Assembly (NCBI RefSeq): GCF_963678635.1
Contig: NC_087063.1
Coordinates: 4,874,580 to 4,938,579, forward strand
DNA from: Symsagittifera roscoffensis
Taxonomy: Eukaryota; Xenacoelomorpha; Acoela; Convolutidae
Direction of reading: 5' to 3'
DNA: 64,000 nt
Below, one piece after another: positions 52,600 to 63,743 of this stretch; position 1 is the first letter of the stretch; every line of letters begins with the position of its first letter. The notes below the pieces were generated by a model, which was given only the letters and a program-made list of their open reading frames with translations, ran no database searches and was not told where the DNA came from. A program made the translations under genes and the position numbers.

Positions 52600-53462
52600 A
52601 AAGGTCCTAAACGACTTTCCAGGGAGGCCCAGTTTGGAGAGAATTTGATATATTGGTCTGTGGAACTGAAAAATGATCATAACTCTTCAAAATTTTTAGG
52701 AATAGCTAAATCGTTGATGGCTTTGGTTTTATCCACTAACGGAGCGATTCCTGATTTAGAATCCGAGCCATTTTATTTGTTTTTTGATAAAACTTACTTT
52801 TGACCATTTAACAGCAAAATTGTATTCGTCTAAATTCGATAAAATTTTATTGATGGTGTATTTTTTTGCTATATGAAGCTTTCTTTGGATGCGGCCAGAA
52901 CGTCGTCAAGATAACAGTTTCTAAAAGAATGTTTCCAATTTTTGAGTCCCTGACTCACTGGAATTCATTTGGCATATCGCCAATTGCGTAAAAACTAGTT
53001 AAAAATGGTATGTGCCGGTTATATCTCCACCTACTAAGCTAAAAAGGCCTTGAGTGATTACGCATATATTCAACTCTCACTAGATAGGCTAACGAAACCG
53101 AAATCCAGAAAACAGCACGTCTTGACAGAAAAATCCGGAAACAAAGAGATATAACGATCTTGTGAGAGTTGAATATATGCGTTCTTTAAGCCTAAATTGG
53201 TAAACCATACTTCTCCGGTAGAATTGTTTGAAATTTGAGCGGCTTCTCTATAATATAACTCATGTATATTAGGCAATTGAAATTTGTTCATGTATATCTG
53301 TTTGTTAAAAGTTTTGTCCTTTTTGCAAGTGATGACGATTGCGCTAATAATTCTACCCTCATCGCAAGTTTCTAATTTTTTGTTAAGTCGTTTGGATTTT
53401 AGCCAATCTAAATCCACTTTTACTGCATCGCGTAAGTGAAAGGGAACGCGTTTAGTTTTCAT
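52600..53462 (-). pseudogene. Reverse transcriptase of the decayed Ty3 element
   Basis: A 130-codon piece (53070-53462) has VPFHLRDAVKVDLDWL and AIVITCKKD, then NLGLKNAYIQLSQ. YLDDVLAAS follows at 52902-52913 and beyond in another frame, then a thumb-like stretch. Several frameshifts separate these blocks. Confidence 0.8.
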
Positions 53463-53520
53463 TTAAATTAGTTTTGATGATTCGTGAAAGTGGATGAATT
53501 TCATTTAAATTTTGTATTTT

Positions 53521-54280
53521 TCAATCCAAAGTTATAATTTTTTTAAAGTCTTGGTTATGGTCTCTATATCTTTTTTCCGAGTGGGCAAAATGAATAGATA
53601 GACTTACGAGCCTCCCGGTCTGGAAATGAGAAAAGTATTTCTGGGAGATTTCCATTCCCACTTTTAGCAGATTGTCGTTTCCACGAATGTTCGACAAGAT
53701 TAGGTTGATTACCTTTTTAGTGATGTTTCTTGCATTTTCTGTAAATCCGCAATGTAAATCTTTTGTCGGTTGATCCATCGGATTAATCGTCAGGTACGGG
53801 TCGCGTGATTTTAATTTATGTAGAACGGTTCTCTTGGGGAAGCTCACAGGGCTGGCGGAGTAACCTTTATGTTAAGAATCACTTGTTTTTCATTTCCGAG
53901 TCGAATATTTAATAGTTTCTTGATTTTTTCCTTGGCTATCGTAAATAATAGTTACATAGAATACAAACTAGTAATCGTTGTCGCTCTGTCTGGATTCCGA
54001 CCAATTGTTGATTAATGCACAACAATCCCTTTTTTTAACAACGTCGCTTTTTACATCCGGTTGTTCCGAAGGATAATTGCAATCTGTATTATGTACAGTT
54101 TGACTATGTACTATAGTTACATTTTTATAGCAAAATTTACGAAGTCTGGTAAAACGTCCGCTGTATTTACAGAATGTACAAGTTGTGTATTTTGCTGCGT
54201 ACACCGCGGGATGACCTTCGGAAAAGATGTCGCCGCATTTCGTACAAGTGTTGTTCCACTCGATATTTAAAGTTGGTTCC
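53521..54280 (-). pseudogene. Gag zinc-binding and protease-region fragments of the decayed Ty3 element
   Basis: Near 54160-54270 the minus strand encodes a cysteine-rich stretch (CTKCGDIFSEGH... CTFCKYSGRF) that looks like a zinc-binding region. The 108-codon piece at 53521-53847 lies between it and RT, the place of the protease, but no DTG/DSG motif was identified. Confidence 0.5.
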
Positions 54281-54462
54281 CCTTTTGAAGTGTAGGGGTT
54301 AAAATGTTTGCTTACAGATGATCCCTTGGATTTAAATCTTCATGTGATTGGTTCATCGATTAGTGTCACATTTAGTGCTTCTAGAGGTGGGAGTGTTCCC
54401 GTGAGGAATTTTCGTTGGATGTCTCAGTTCTTCATTTGTTTATCAAAATGCCTCTTATCCAT

Positions 54463-55041
54463 TCATCTCCTGCGGATACGTCGCATTTCTTTGCAACTTT
54501 GGCTAGATTTTCCCAAAATTTTTTGAGCAATTTTTCTCTTTGCTTTCTCCTTATCAATTTTTACCTCTCGATTGCAACACTTGTCTTCCTCACAAATGCT
54601 ATTGACAGATGATCCCCGAATACTTTGAAAGAGGTGTGGAGAATATTTTGGCCAAAAATATCCTTTTGCACTTGTTTGCGAGTGCAAAATACAAGATTGG
54701 CCAAAATTTTCATCAGATTCTTCGATTCTCAGGCAGTTAAATTGTTTCGTTTCCGCCTTTATCATTGTCATATCTCTTTGCTTTCGGATTTTTCTGTCAA
54801 GGCGGGCTGTTTTCTGGTTTTCTGCTTCGTTAGCCGGCGGGTTTTTCAGAAATGGTAGTTGTGGAATAGGTCTTTCTTTAGGAATCAGTAGACTTTTTAT
54901 ATCTATATTTTCCTTCGCTATCAACGCACAATGAAAAATATCGCTCCAATTTGCCCATGGAATTTGTAGGTCTACCGTATGATTTTGCCAAAACGAAGGT
55001 TTTCCTCTCACATTAGATTCGTTACTGTTTGACTGCGTCAT
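54463..55041 (-). pseudogene. Gag of the decayed Ty3 element, 192 codons open
   Basis: Starts MTQSNSNESNVRGKPSFW only about 15 nt inside the 5' LTR. Contains a WANWSDIFHCALIAKE helix and a Lys/Arg-rich middle. The frame then breaks. The short LTR-to-ATG distance leaves little room for a standard primer-binding site. Confidence 0.6.
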
Positions 55042-55056
55042 GATGAAAAGTAACTT

Positions 55057-55253
55057 TGTTGCAGCTAAGTCTACTTATGTACAGATAAGAAGATAAATGA
55101 AAGAAGTGAAATAATCTCAAAGTTAAAACATTAAAAAGTGAGGGAACATTATCTCCTCGCCGGAGAAACTGAATAGGTCAAAGTCATAAAATCAAGACCG
55201 GTTAAATCAAATTGCAATTAATTAAATATGGCAGCATACTACAATTCGCAACA
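55057..55253 (-). repeat. 5' LTR of the minus-strand Ty3 element (197 bp)
   Basis: Starts TGTTG, ends CAACA in plus orientation; homologous to 48842-49031 along its length with scattered differences and small indels. The divergence shows that insertion was not recent. Confidence 0.85.
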
Positions 55254-55255
55254 GG

Positions 55256-55335
55256 GAAGTCACTGGACTTGAACCGCGAATTATAACTTTTTAGACATCG
55301 ACATATTATCTAGTCTTTATTTCCTCGTTAATTTC
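55256..55335 (-). repeat. tRNA-like sequence next to the LTR
   Basis: A minus-strand B-box-like gcggttcaagtccag lies just outside the 5' LTR. The same word is at about 56258-56275. Probably tRNA-derived repeat. Confidence 0.3.
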
Positions 55336-55580
55336 GTTTTTTGATCTAGAATACTTTATTTTGGGGTGTTATTTTCCTCTAACCGTTTAACAAAAAGTGG
55401 GCAATTTTGAAAATTCTGATCACAATTAAAGTTTTAAACTACGAAAAATTTCAAAATTTTATGAAAGAAAAAAAAACTTGAGAACAGAAGAACTAGTTTG
55501 TTATTTTTTGGTTTGCGAGTTAATGTTATTCCATTAAACAAAAAATTCTTTCCGAGAAGTTTCGTGATTATCCTATTAGT

Positions 55581-56515
55581 CCGGGTTGACATCCATTGAC
55601 CAAAAATGCTAATCAAACAATTCCATAAGCCAAGTCTATAAAAAAAATGCTAATCATACAAACTTTATAAATTTTGCTAAAATGAAGCCATCGAATTTTC
55701 GAAGAATTTTTTCTTGCTTTGCCATATAAATCGTTTTATCGTCATAAATAAATAAGAAAAGAAAACCTGTTTTCTCAAAAAATTGCTAATTATGCAATTT
55801 CCATATATGGAAACTCCATGATATCATTTCTTTCATTGCGACAGCAAAAGTCTTTTCTAAGTAGCTTCGAAATTGCCGCAATTTTTCATGTTTTTCTTTT
55901 TGCAAAACAACTTTTATAATGAAACAAGCGTGTTTTCTAAAAAGTATGCATGCAAAATTTAATGATCTTTTTGTGATAACGTAGTCCTGGATACACAAAA
56001 AAGTTTATGGATACACACGAGTTTTTATTACGTTTCTCTGGATAAGTTTTTTGAAAAATGCCTATATATTTTGTATGGCATGTTTTTGTTTACCTTGATC
56101 AATGCATGGAGTAAGTAAAAACTAAAACTTTAGAAAAATATTTTTTGAAAGATTTTGCCAAAATTTAAAAGTTTGATGCTTTCATTATTTACATTGTGTA
56201 AAACAAATCTGAAACAATTCAGGCCATTTCGAAAACAATAAAACTGGGTTTGAACCGCGAATGGACTTGAACCTTTGTAACTTGTGTTCGGTTACGAGCA
56301 CCACTCACAAGTTTTGGGCAATCAAAATTTAAAACAAAATCAATTTTTTTTTGGTTTTCGAAAAATGGTATTCGTACAATTTCCATATTTGAAAAATCAC
56401 TAACTATAGACATTTCATGAAACTTTTTTGTACTTTTGGAATTGCATGAAAAGGGTATGATTAGCCTTTTCCCATATCTGAAAACTGTATGATTATCATT
56501 TTTGGGTCAACCCGG
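55581..56515. mobile_element. Non-autonomous TIR element (CCGGGTTGAC family)
   Basis: The left end ccgggttgacatccattgac and the right end tttttgggtcaacccggga are inverted and resemble the termini at 6702-7216. Sub-terminal phrases such as caaaaatgctaatca are also inverted at the right side. A tRNA-like segment (about 56240-56310, minus) is inside. Confidence 0.55.
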
Positions 56516-56869
56516 GAGGTTCAAACAATTTTTTTATATAATTTAACTGCAGATGTTAAAAAAAAAACTTTTTGGTTACAGAATTTAAGGGATTCATGCA
56601 TTGTTTTACAAGTTTTAAATCCAAGATTGTTATCCAATAATTTTTTTTCTGAAAACTTAAGCCTTCGCAGTAAAAATGTATTATATAGACTGGAAAACGC
56701 TGCTTTAGTTGCTGGAAAACGTCTTCAGTCACCAGCGGAATTAGGGGGCGGGGTGGGCCGCGGACGTTCGCTTCTCATGTATTCGATCCCCTGCCGACCC
56801 ACAGGGTCCCCTTTTGTTTTATTTTAAGATTCCAAATTTTGGCTGACGGACCCTAAAATTTTTCTAAAG

Positions 56870-57113
56870 GCGCCTTGAGCGCCAATATTTACTTAATTTG
56901 AAGGGGAAGGGCGCACAAAAAAAAACGCAACTTTTTTGTCGAAATTTTCCCAAAAGCGCCTCAAAAACTCAGAAAATTGAATCAAAATAGGGTCTTTACA
57001 GTGATTGGGAGAGCTCGGAAATTTAATTTGGCCGACCTATTAAAAAACGGTTGATACTTTCGACTTTTTGTTTTGAAAATCTTCCCCTTTCAGAAAATTC
57101 AAGATCCGCCCCA
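56870..57113 (-). mobile_element. MITE-like repeat ending GATCCGCCCCAG, right copy
   Basis: Inverted relative of 48046-48345, sharing the terminal gatccgcccc and the gagctc/gggtcttta blocks. Confidence 0.55.
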
Positions 57114-57380
57114 GTCTTCAACTGATATATGAGTTAACTGATTAAACGGGTCGATAAATTATGGTGATTTTTTTCGTTATTTTGTATCAGCAGATATTAT
57201 TGATGAATCACGTGGATTTAGGTAATCAAATGGCTAGTGTTGAACTGTTTATGCAATTTTTTGCCCAGTTTCGATATATTGTTTTCCAATCTGGCTTGAT
57301 AGAATTTTAAAATGATATTTTGATGTAGCAAAATGTAACCACTTTTTGAGCTCCGTCTGTCATTAATTACAATTTAACTA

Positions 57381-57450
57381 GCGTCGTTGGCGCAGTATTG
57401 TTATAGAACTGTCTGCTTGTTGTTTCGAATTTCGATATGAAAGTAGCGGA
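57381..57450 (+). repeat. tRNA-like sequence (Met-like 5' half), SINE or relic
   Basis: gcgtcgttggcgcagta resembles the start of an elongator tRNA-Met with an A box; tgtttcgaatttcga is a weak B box 45 nt on. Acceptor ends do not pair well, so not a working tRNA. Confidence 0.35.
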
Positions 57451-57539
57451 ATATTTTTGCTCGGGGTGGTTTTTTTTTTTCTTCAGACAAATTTCGACTT
57501 TTTAACTAGCCATTTTTGACGGAATTTTTTTAATCATTC

Positions 57540-57965
57540 GAAAGGTATTGTTGTCTTGAGCTCAAATTTGAAAAAATATTTGACCTGTGATCATTTTTCG
57601 TGAAGTTATGAGGGTTTAAAGATAGCCATTTTGGCCAATTTGGGACAATAAACGCGCGATCTATTTCGCGCTATAACGCGTAAGCGGAGAGTTAATCTGT
57701 CTTAGAACTCGTTCCTAATTGGTTGAAAGAAACTTAATTGCCATAATTGATTTGTTACAAGGAGCGAAATCTATCTTTTTGTACTTTTTATGGCGCGTGG
57801 GGGGATGACTTTCACAAAAATTTCAAATTTTAGAAAAAAAAAGTTTCATTTTGTTTTATTACATTTAATTTTTTAAAGTTATTACTGCTCCATAAAACTT
57901 AAAAGGCAGTCAGAATATTCAGGGCTTCGCCCTGATACGAGCAGTACGAGTAGTCTTGTTAAATT
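57540..57965 (+). repeat. Dispersed repeat, full copy with TCAGGGC hairpin end
   Basis: Runs from the gaaaaaatatttgacct phrase to gagtagtcttgtt. It is found inverted at 61690-62430 (split by a MITE) and again at about 59310-59690 in the same orientation. Hairpin TCAGGGC-TTC-GCCCTGA near 57920. Confidence 0.65.
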
Positions 57966-58154
57966 TTTTTGAAACAAATTAGTTTGAAACGTTTTTTTGG
58001 GACAGCGAGGGCGTTCAAAAGTCTTGACTTTCAAATTTTTCCTAGACTGGCTTGCATCTAGATCATTATGTGCGTAGTTTACCAAAAATCTGTAAAGTAT
58101 ATGAAAAATTATTGCAATTGTTGACAAATGTCTGTTCACAATTTTAGTTTTGAT

Positions 58155-58342
58155 ATGCTTCTAATTTCAATAATAGTTTTCGAATTGATTGCTCTCAATC
58201 GAGCTTCCAATGACGGCTGTCCTGGATTTTACAAAAGCGGTCAGTTCAATGGAGAAGAAGTTTGTATTTACACAGAGCAGTTTAGTTACAATGGACACGA
58301 TCCTTTCACCACCCTCTATGAAGTCCAGCACTTTTGCAAGGG
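58155..58342 (+). CDS. Secreted C-type-lectin-like protein, copy 2, exon 1
   Basis: 188 nt. The ATG at 58155 (MLLISIIVFELIAL...) is preferred over 58128 because an acceptor (CAATTTTAG) lies between them and the equivalent acceptor precedes the ATG in copy 1. A signal peptide is followed by SNDGCPGFY, FNGEEVCIY and QHFCKG. Donor GTAAGC, phase 2. Family: small secreted proteins with a C-type-lectin-like fold, often many copies in nematodes and linked to defence; function here is inferred. Confidence 0.7.
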
Positions 58343-59771
58343 GTAAGCAGTAGTTCGATGCTCTAACACGCTAAACCACACGGTAAAACACACTAAACCG
58401 CAACAAGAAAACATCACGGAAAAACCATACTTCTTGTAAAGAGGCAAGAATACTGATCGTATCAAAGCAAAGCCTTGAATGTTCTGAATGCTTTTTAAGG
58501 CCAATTAAAAATGCTTTTTTTGTTGAATAATTGATGGAATAATCGAAAAAAAAAGAAAAAAACGTATTTTTTTAATTGATTTTTATTCAAATTATCGTCT
58601 CACTATGTGAAATGCAAAGGGTGTATTTAACGTTTCGTACTGTTTTCATAATATTAAACTGCTGGCTTTTTTAAATATGGAATGCATAAATTCACTGCTT
58701 TAGTGCGTTATAAAAACGCAATATATTGCGCGTAAGCATCCCAAATTAACCTTATTAGCAAATTTCAAACCTCCATAAATTTCCGTAAAACAATGACAAG
58801 TGGGTGAAATTTTTGTTTCCAAACTGAGCTTCAGACAACAATATCTTCCAGATTGTGTAAAAATGTTTTGTATGAAACTCGAAAATTGACTGAGTAAAAA
58901 AACCACCCCAAGCAAGATTATTCCGCGTTTTTTTTTCGAGCTCAAAATTCATGACAAGTTGGCCAAAATGATTTTTTTTTCACAAAATACTAGCGGCTTC
59001 ATTAAGAAATCGTTTATAATTGAGGAATCATTGTGCATTGGCAAACGCAAAACCTTGCATATGTATATGGATGAAGTGAAAAATTTCAAGTTCAATTTTC
59101 AAACTCTGATCAGATCAGCGAAAAACAGATTCCAAACAATCTAAAAAGCAAAAGTTTTTGCTTCGCCTTTTTGTCAGTCTTTTTGCTCCGTCTATTGAAG
59201 AAAACTGAAAACTTTTTGCTTGAAATGGTTTTTCTCAGTCACTTATCGGCAATCGAAATAAAGGTTTTTAGCAACCAATTTTTTAACTTATCGTAGATAT
59301 CAACTCCCTGAAATCAAATTTGAAAAAATATTTGACCTCCAATCATTTTTTGCAAAAATTTGGTAGAATGAAAATTACCAATTTTTTAAGCTCTGGACTA
59401 AGTTATGCGCACTTTGAAGAGTTTATCCCAAATCCTAAAAGCATAGCGCGAGTTATTTATGCGTGGTAACACCCTGTAGAATAAAAAAAAATCCAAATTG
59501 AATCGAGGCTAGCTAATCGGTCGTTTCAATTTCGTAAGACTCATTTTTTTACACTTGACCTTTGATATAGTCCAAAACTGATAGTTTTTCAATAATTACT
59601 TTGCCCAAAAACTAATCGATATGGATTAAGGGACAGTCAGAACATTCAGCACTTTGCCCTGATATACGAGAAATCTTCTTTTACTCTCACAGGGAATGGT
59701 TCATTAAGAGCTTTTTGTTTGTGAAATCACTAAGACACAAATAAGTTTCATTTGTTATTCTCATGTTTTAG
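58343..59771 (+). other. Copy 2 intron 1
   Basis: GTAAGC to GTTTTAG. It carries TCAGGGC-family repeat ends near 58440 (minus) and 59634-59690 (plus). The first lies at the same relative place as the copy in intron 1 of the paralogue. Confidence 0.6.
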
Positions 59772-59897
59772 GAACTTCGGAGGAAAACTACCCGTTCCCA
59801 AAAGTAAACAGGAAGCTGACAAATTATGGAGCCAACTAAAACAATTCTTTTTTTTCCATCATATCCATTATTTCTACGGATATATCAAAGACGTTGA
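59772..59897 (+). CDS. Secreted C-type-lectin-like protein, copy 2, exon 2
   Basis: 126 nt, joined in phase to exon 1 (GG+G). Encodes NFGGKLPVPKSKQEADKLW and ends YFYGYIKDV; donor GTTAGT, phase 2. Same boundaries as copy 1 exon 2, but shorter by 21 nt (7 residues) in the middle. Confidence 0.7.
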
Positions 59898-60819
59898 GTT
59901 AGTTTTTACCATTTAATTTTCTTTCTAAACCATTGAAAAAAATTACGTAGTTACACCCATAGTTGTCTTTGTTGAAGTAGGTACTTCTAGTGGAAATTTT
60001 TTCTCCTATGCTTTTTTCAGCGGTGTGCTGCTGCTCAAATCAGAATTTTCGGGCAATTCATCATTTGTCTTTGTTGTTGCTCCCTCAATTTAGTCATGAT
60101 TGTTGGTTTTGCCTCAAATTGCATCAGTATAATAATGTTTTAATCGAATGAAGCTACCATTCAGAGCAGATTGTGTACCAATTAGCAAATGCGTACCAAA
60201 TCAACACAAAAAAAACGGTGAAAAAATATTGCCTTTGAACTTGTTTTTTTTTGCAAAAACTTAACTTTCAATATCAGTTTGTGCTACTGAGTTGCTTATT
60301 TTCAATTGGCCCAGATGGTCGGAGAAAACAATTCAACTGATAGGAAAGACGATATCTTTCCCTGCAGCTTTTTAGGAACAAAACTTTAATTCTTTTTTCT
60401 TAAGTCCAGAAATACCACATGTGAGAAATAGTGTGTTGTTCAAAAAAGAAATACAGGGCAGAAGTCGCGGGTCCCCCGAATTTTTCAAGGGATGTTTTTG
60501 TTCCCTGCGTCCGATTGTTAAACTGTGGTCAAACTAGGCCATGACAAGCACATAGCCATGAGATGCTCGAACACCGGAAAACATATAAGATATGAAGTCT
60601 TTTGAAAATAAAGCAATGTAGTCAAAACTTGTCGTTTGTATTTAGCTTTGTTAATTAGCGCATCAAAATTTAATTTGTGAACATCAAAATTTATTTATTT
60701 GATTTTCAAAATTTTTTGCTTGCTTTCAGTTGAAAAAAAAAACTGATTTAAACACTTAACTGAACTATAATTTTTTTAAAAAAGGATTTTCTATTGAGCT
60801 TGATCAAGATTGTTATTAG
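59898..60819 (+). other. Copy 2 intron 2
   Basis: GTTAGT to TTATTAG. No further feature recognised. Confidence 0.5.
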
Positions 60820-61030
60820 ATATGCAACACTACCTGGATACGCTTGGCATAGTCTCTACAATCGAGACATTTTTATGCCGCGTACGTTGACCTTCCAAAA
60901 AGAGGAAAAACACCAGTTTTGCATTAAAAATGGACAAGATGACTCAAAGACCTTTAGTTTCACTACCTGTGCCAGAGATAACATTCTAATTACACCTGTT
61001 TGCATCAGACCAAAACTTCCCGAAAAACAG
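60820..61030 (+). CDS. Secreted C-type-lectin-like protein, copy 2, exon 3
   Basis: 211 nt. Acceptor TGTTATTAG, phase 2 in, phase 0 out, donor GTAAAC. Encodes YATLPGYAWHSLYNRD and a C-terminal part with three cysteines (QFCIKNG, TTCARDN, TPVCIRP), which completes the first lectin-like domain. Confidence 0.65.
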
Positions 61031-61891
61031 GTAAACTAATGCAAATGTTGATACAAGCAATTAATGTTTTTCCAATTTTCGAACAAATGCGTGAAATACC
61101 CAAGCTCCGTGAGCTTTTTACTTGTCCAAAAACATTTTACCTTTTAACTGGCAGCTTTTGGCGGATTTTAAACATATTTATTTCAAATTATGTTTTCAGC
61201 AATAAAATTGAAAAAATTATATTGAGATCACGATCAATTTTTTGCTGGCTCAAAAATTTACTGGCTCAAAAACTAAATTTATTCCATTTGAAAATAATTT
61301 TTTTTTTAACAATTTCTATTAACACGTAGCAAAAATGAAGAAAATAGTTAACAATATTCAAAAATTTTTCAGCTTTTTCTGACTTGATTCACAAGAAGTG
61401 TCGTTTTAAATTTTTCGAAGTCCGTGGTTCAATTTCACGAAACAGCTGCAGCTTTCAACATTTAAAATTCCGGTTTTTTCCTAGATATGAATTGCATGAA
61501 CCTGATAAAGTCGTTTCATGAGCATTAAGGGCGTATCTTACAAGAAATATTTAGCTTCACAAACTTAAACTTTGGCTTAGGTTTTTTCTTATTCACTCTT
61601 AAGAAAATTATGAAAACGCAGTCAAATTATAAAGACAGTGCTGTGTTGATTATGTTCATAGTTCTAGCTTTTTATGTGTTTTTTAAGGAAATAAAAACAA
61701 GACTGCTCGTATCAAGGCTAGGCTCTGAATTTTCCGACTGCGCTTTAAGGTCTATGGAGCAGTAATAACAAAAAAACTAAATGTAATAAAACAAAATGAA
61801 TTTTTTAAAATAAAAATTGAGATTTTTTTTTGAAAATCATCCCTCTACACGCCGTATAAAGTTCAAAAGGATATATTTTGCTCCTTTTAAC

Positions 61892-62277
61892 GGGGCATTA
61901 AAACAAAACAATGACGAGTACAACAGTGCCGAAAAAAGTTCATGGGTGCCGAAAATTAAAACTTTGTCCAACAGTGCCGAACAAATTTCAACATATTAAG
62001 TGCGGCAATCAAAAACTAAAAAGCTAACGTTTACAATCTTAAATGCCATTTTAAGATTTTGAGCAAGAAAATTTGCAATTTAGACATTTCGGCGCCAAAA
62101 TAATTGTTTAATTTGCAGTTGCAGACATTTTGGCGCCAAAATTGGAGTGATTGTTTTTGTTAATTAGCGTCAGCAGTTTCCTACTCATTAGAAAATGTTA
62201 GAAAATGCGTTTAAATTATTTTGAAATGTTCCCGCTTTTTTCGGCACTGTTGTACTTCGACACTGTTGAATGCCCCA
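61892..62277. mobile_element. MITE with 8-bp target duplication (hAT-like)
   Basis: 386 bp. Left end starts GGGGCATT, right end finishes AATGCCCCA, with sub-terminal inverted blocks acaacagtgccgaaaaaag / cttttttcggcactgttgt. CTTTTAAC flanks it on both sides (61884-61891 and 62278-62285). The uninterrupted counterpart is at 57,720-57,780 inverted. An 8-bp duplication fits hAT transposition. Confidence 0.85.
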
Positions 62278-62282
62278 CTTTT

Positions 62283-62375
62283 AACAAGTCAATTATGACA
62301 ATTAAGCTTCTTTTAACCAATTACCAGCAACAAGTCAATTATGACAATTAAGCTTCTTTTAACCATTTACCAACG
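62283..62375 (+). repeat. 45-bp tandem duplication
   Basis: aacaagtcaattatgacaat through cttttaacca is repeated directly, with small differences at the end of each copy. Confidence 0.8.
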
Positions 62376-63624
62376 GCAACATTTAAACCCCCATAACTTT
62401 ACGAAAAATGATCACAGGTAAAATATACAGCAAAAATATACAGAACAAAAATTGTTTTGAAATTAATTTCTGTGAATCTTAACTCTTAAAGTTAAATCTA
62501 TTAGGAAAATTTCACAAACATTCAATGGTTGAACCAAAACACTAGATGCTGGCAGAAGTTTATTTCTTTCCTTAGGTTTAATTTGTGATAATTGGTATTT
62601 GAAGAAGAGTATAGCTTGTTCATCGAATGTACAAAAATACGCAAAATTTGTGTTATGAAGTTATCGAATGTGCAAATGCAAAAATACGTAATATTTTTGT
62701 TATGAATTTTTTTCCAACTTATGAAGATAGTCGGAATATTTCGACATGGGGTCAAACTTCTTTTTTCTAACCAGAATTTACGACAAAACTCTCATATAGT
62801 CTGTGAAAAACGGATCTCCTTAGCTTATGTGGAAACATAAATCAACCTGTTGTCAACCTTTGTTAAGTTATGGGAGTTTAAAAGTTACTATTTTGTTCAA
62901 TTCAAAATTTTCGAATTTTTTCTGTTCCTCCAAAAAATTTAATCTAAAACTACTTCATAAGCACGAAAAAAAAACATTTGTTTTTTTTTAAACCATCGGT
63001 CTGAACAAATATTCATGACATTATGCATGGCGGGAATAACCAAGCCAGTACACGCAGTTTTGCTTCAAAGACGTTTCCATTGTTAATTAAACTACATTTA
63101 AAAACTATTTTAATCGAATCTGCAATTAGCTGGAGACAAAATAGCAAAATAAAAATTTGCCATCACTTTTTAATTGAGATTTGAATTTTTTTAAAAAATG
63201 TTCGTCCTTTGATATTTTTTCAATGTCTTTCAATTAAAAAGAAAAACATCCTGAGGAAAAAGTATCATCTACTATAAACTACTTTTCCTTAAATGAAGGT
63301 TTAATTCTAAATCTCGACAGTTAAAAATTTTCTTTTCTAAAAAGTGGTTTTAGCTTTTCTATTCACTTCAAATCTAAATAAACGAAAAAACGTACTTTCT
63401 ATGAAACATTCATAAATCGCCTTAAGTACCCGTCAAAAATAATTTTGGGGCTATGTTTTTTTGCCTGGTTCGTTGTATAATATTTTTTTATTAAATATTT
63501 AAAACAAAACCCAATGATCAATTTCATTTTTAAAAAATCTTCTTCTTCTTTTTGAATTTCAATCTTAAATGTTTAGCGTAATACACTTTTTCTCCTAAAA
63601 ACTTTGATAGTTTCTTTTGACCAG

Positions 63625-63743
63625 CAATTGACAGACTGTCCCGAGGACTTCGATCTTAAAGGAAATGGTACCAAGAAGAGTTGCGTTCATCTAGATTGCC
63701 GCAATATATCCAGCCTTCAAGACGCTCAAGAATACTGTTCAAG
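63625..63743 (+). CDS. Secreted C-type-lectin-like protein, copy 2, exon 4 (second domain start)
   Basis: 119 nt. Acceptor TTTTGACCAG, phase 0 in, phase 2 out, donor GTAGGA. Encodes QLTDCPEDFDLKGNG, KKSCVHLDC and QDAQEYCS, which parallels exon 1 (C-P...C...FC) and so starts a second lectin-like domain. The next exon, expected to look like 44916-45195, lies beyond the window. Confidence 0.65.

Larger units (their letters stand above)
48842..55253 (-). mobile_element. Decayed LTR-to-LTR Ty3-type retrotransposon
   Basis: Two homologous LTRs bracket broken gag, protease/RT, RNase H and integrase pieces in the order expected for Ty3/Gypsy on the minus strand. All coding parts carry stops and shifts, so the element is old and inactive. 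The stretch 49032-51100 holds short minus-strand frames without clear motifs. A target-site duplication was not found. Confidence 0.85.
61031..63624 (+). other. Copy 2 intron 3, with nested repeats
   Basis: GTAAAC to TTGACCAG. It holds the inverted dispersed repeat at 61690-62430, with a MITE inserted in it, and a 45-bp tandem duplication at 62283-62375. Nothing else recognised in 62430-63620. Confidence 0.55.

Noticed and set aside
48842-55253. Target-site duplication around the decayed Ty3 element
   Set aside because: The flanks (…gttact and gggaag…) do not match.
57381-57450. Functional tRNA-Met
   Set aside because: The acceptor ends do not pair and the B box is degraded.
58128-58154. 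Upstream ATG of lectin-like copy 2
   Set aside because: A splice acceptor lies between it and 58155 and the alignment with copy 1 supports the later ATG.
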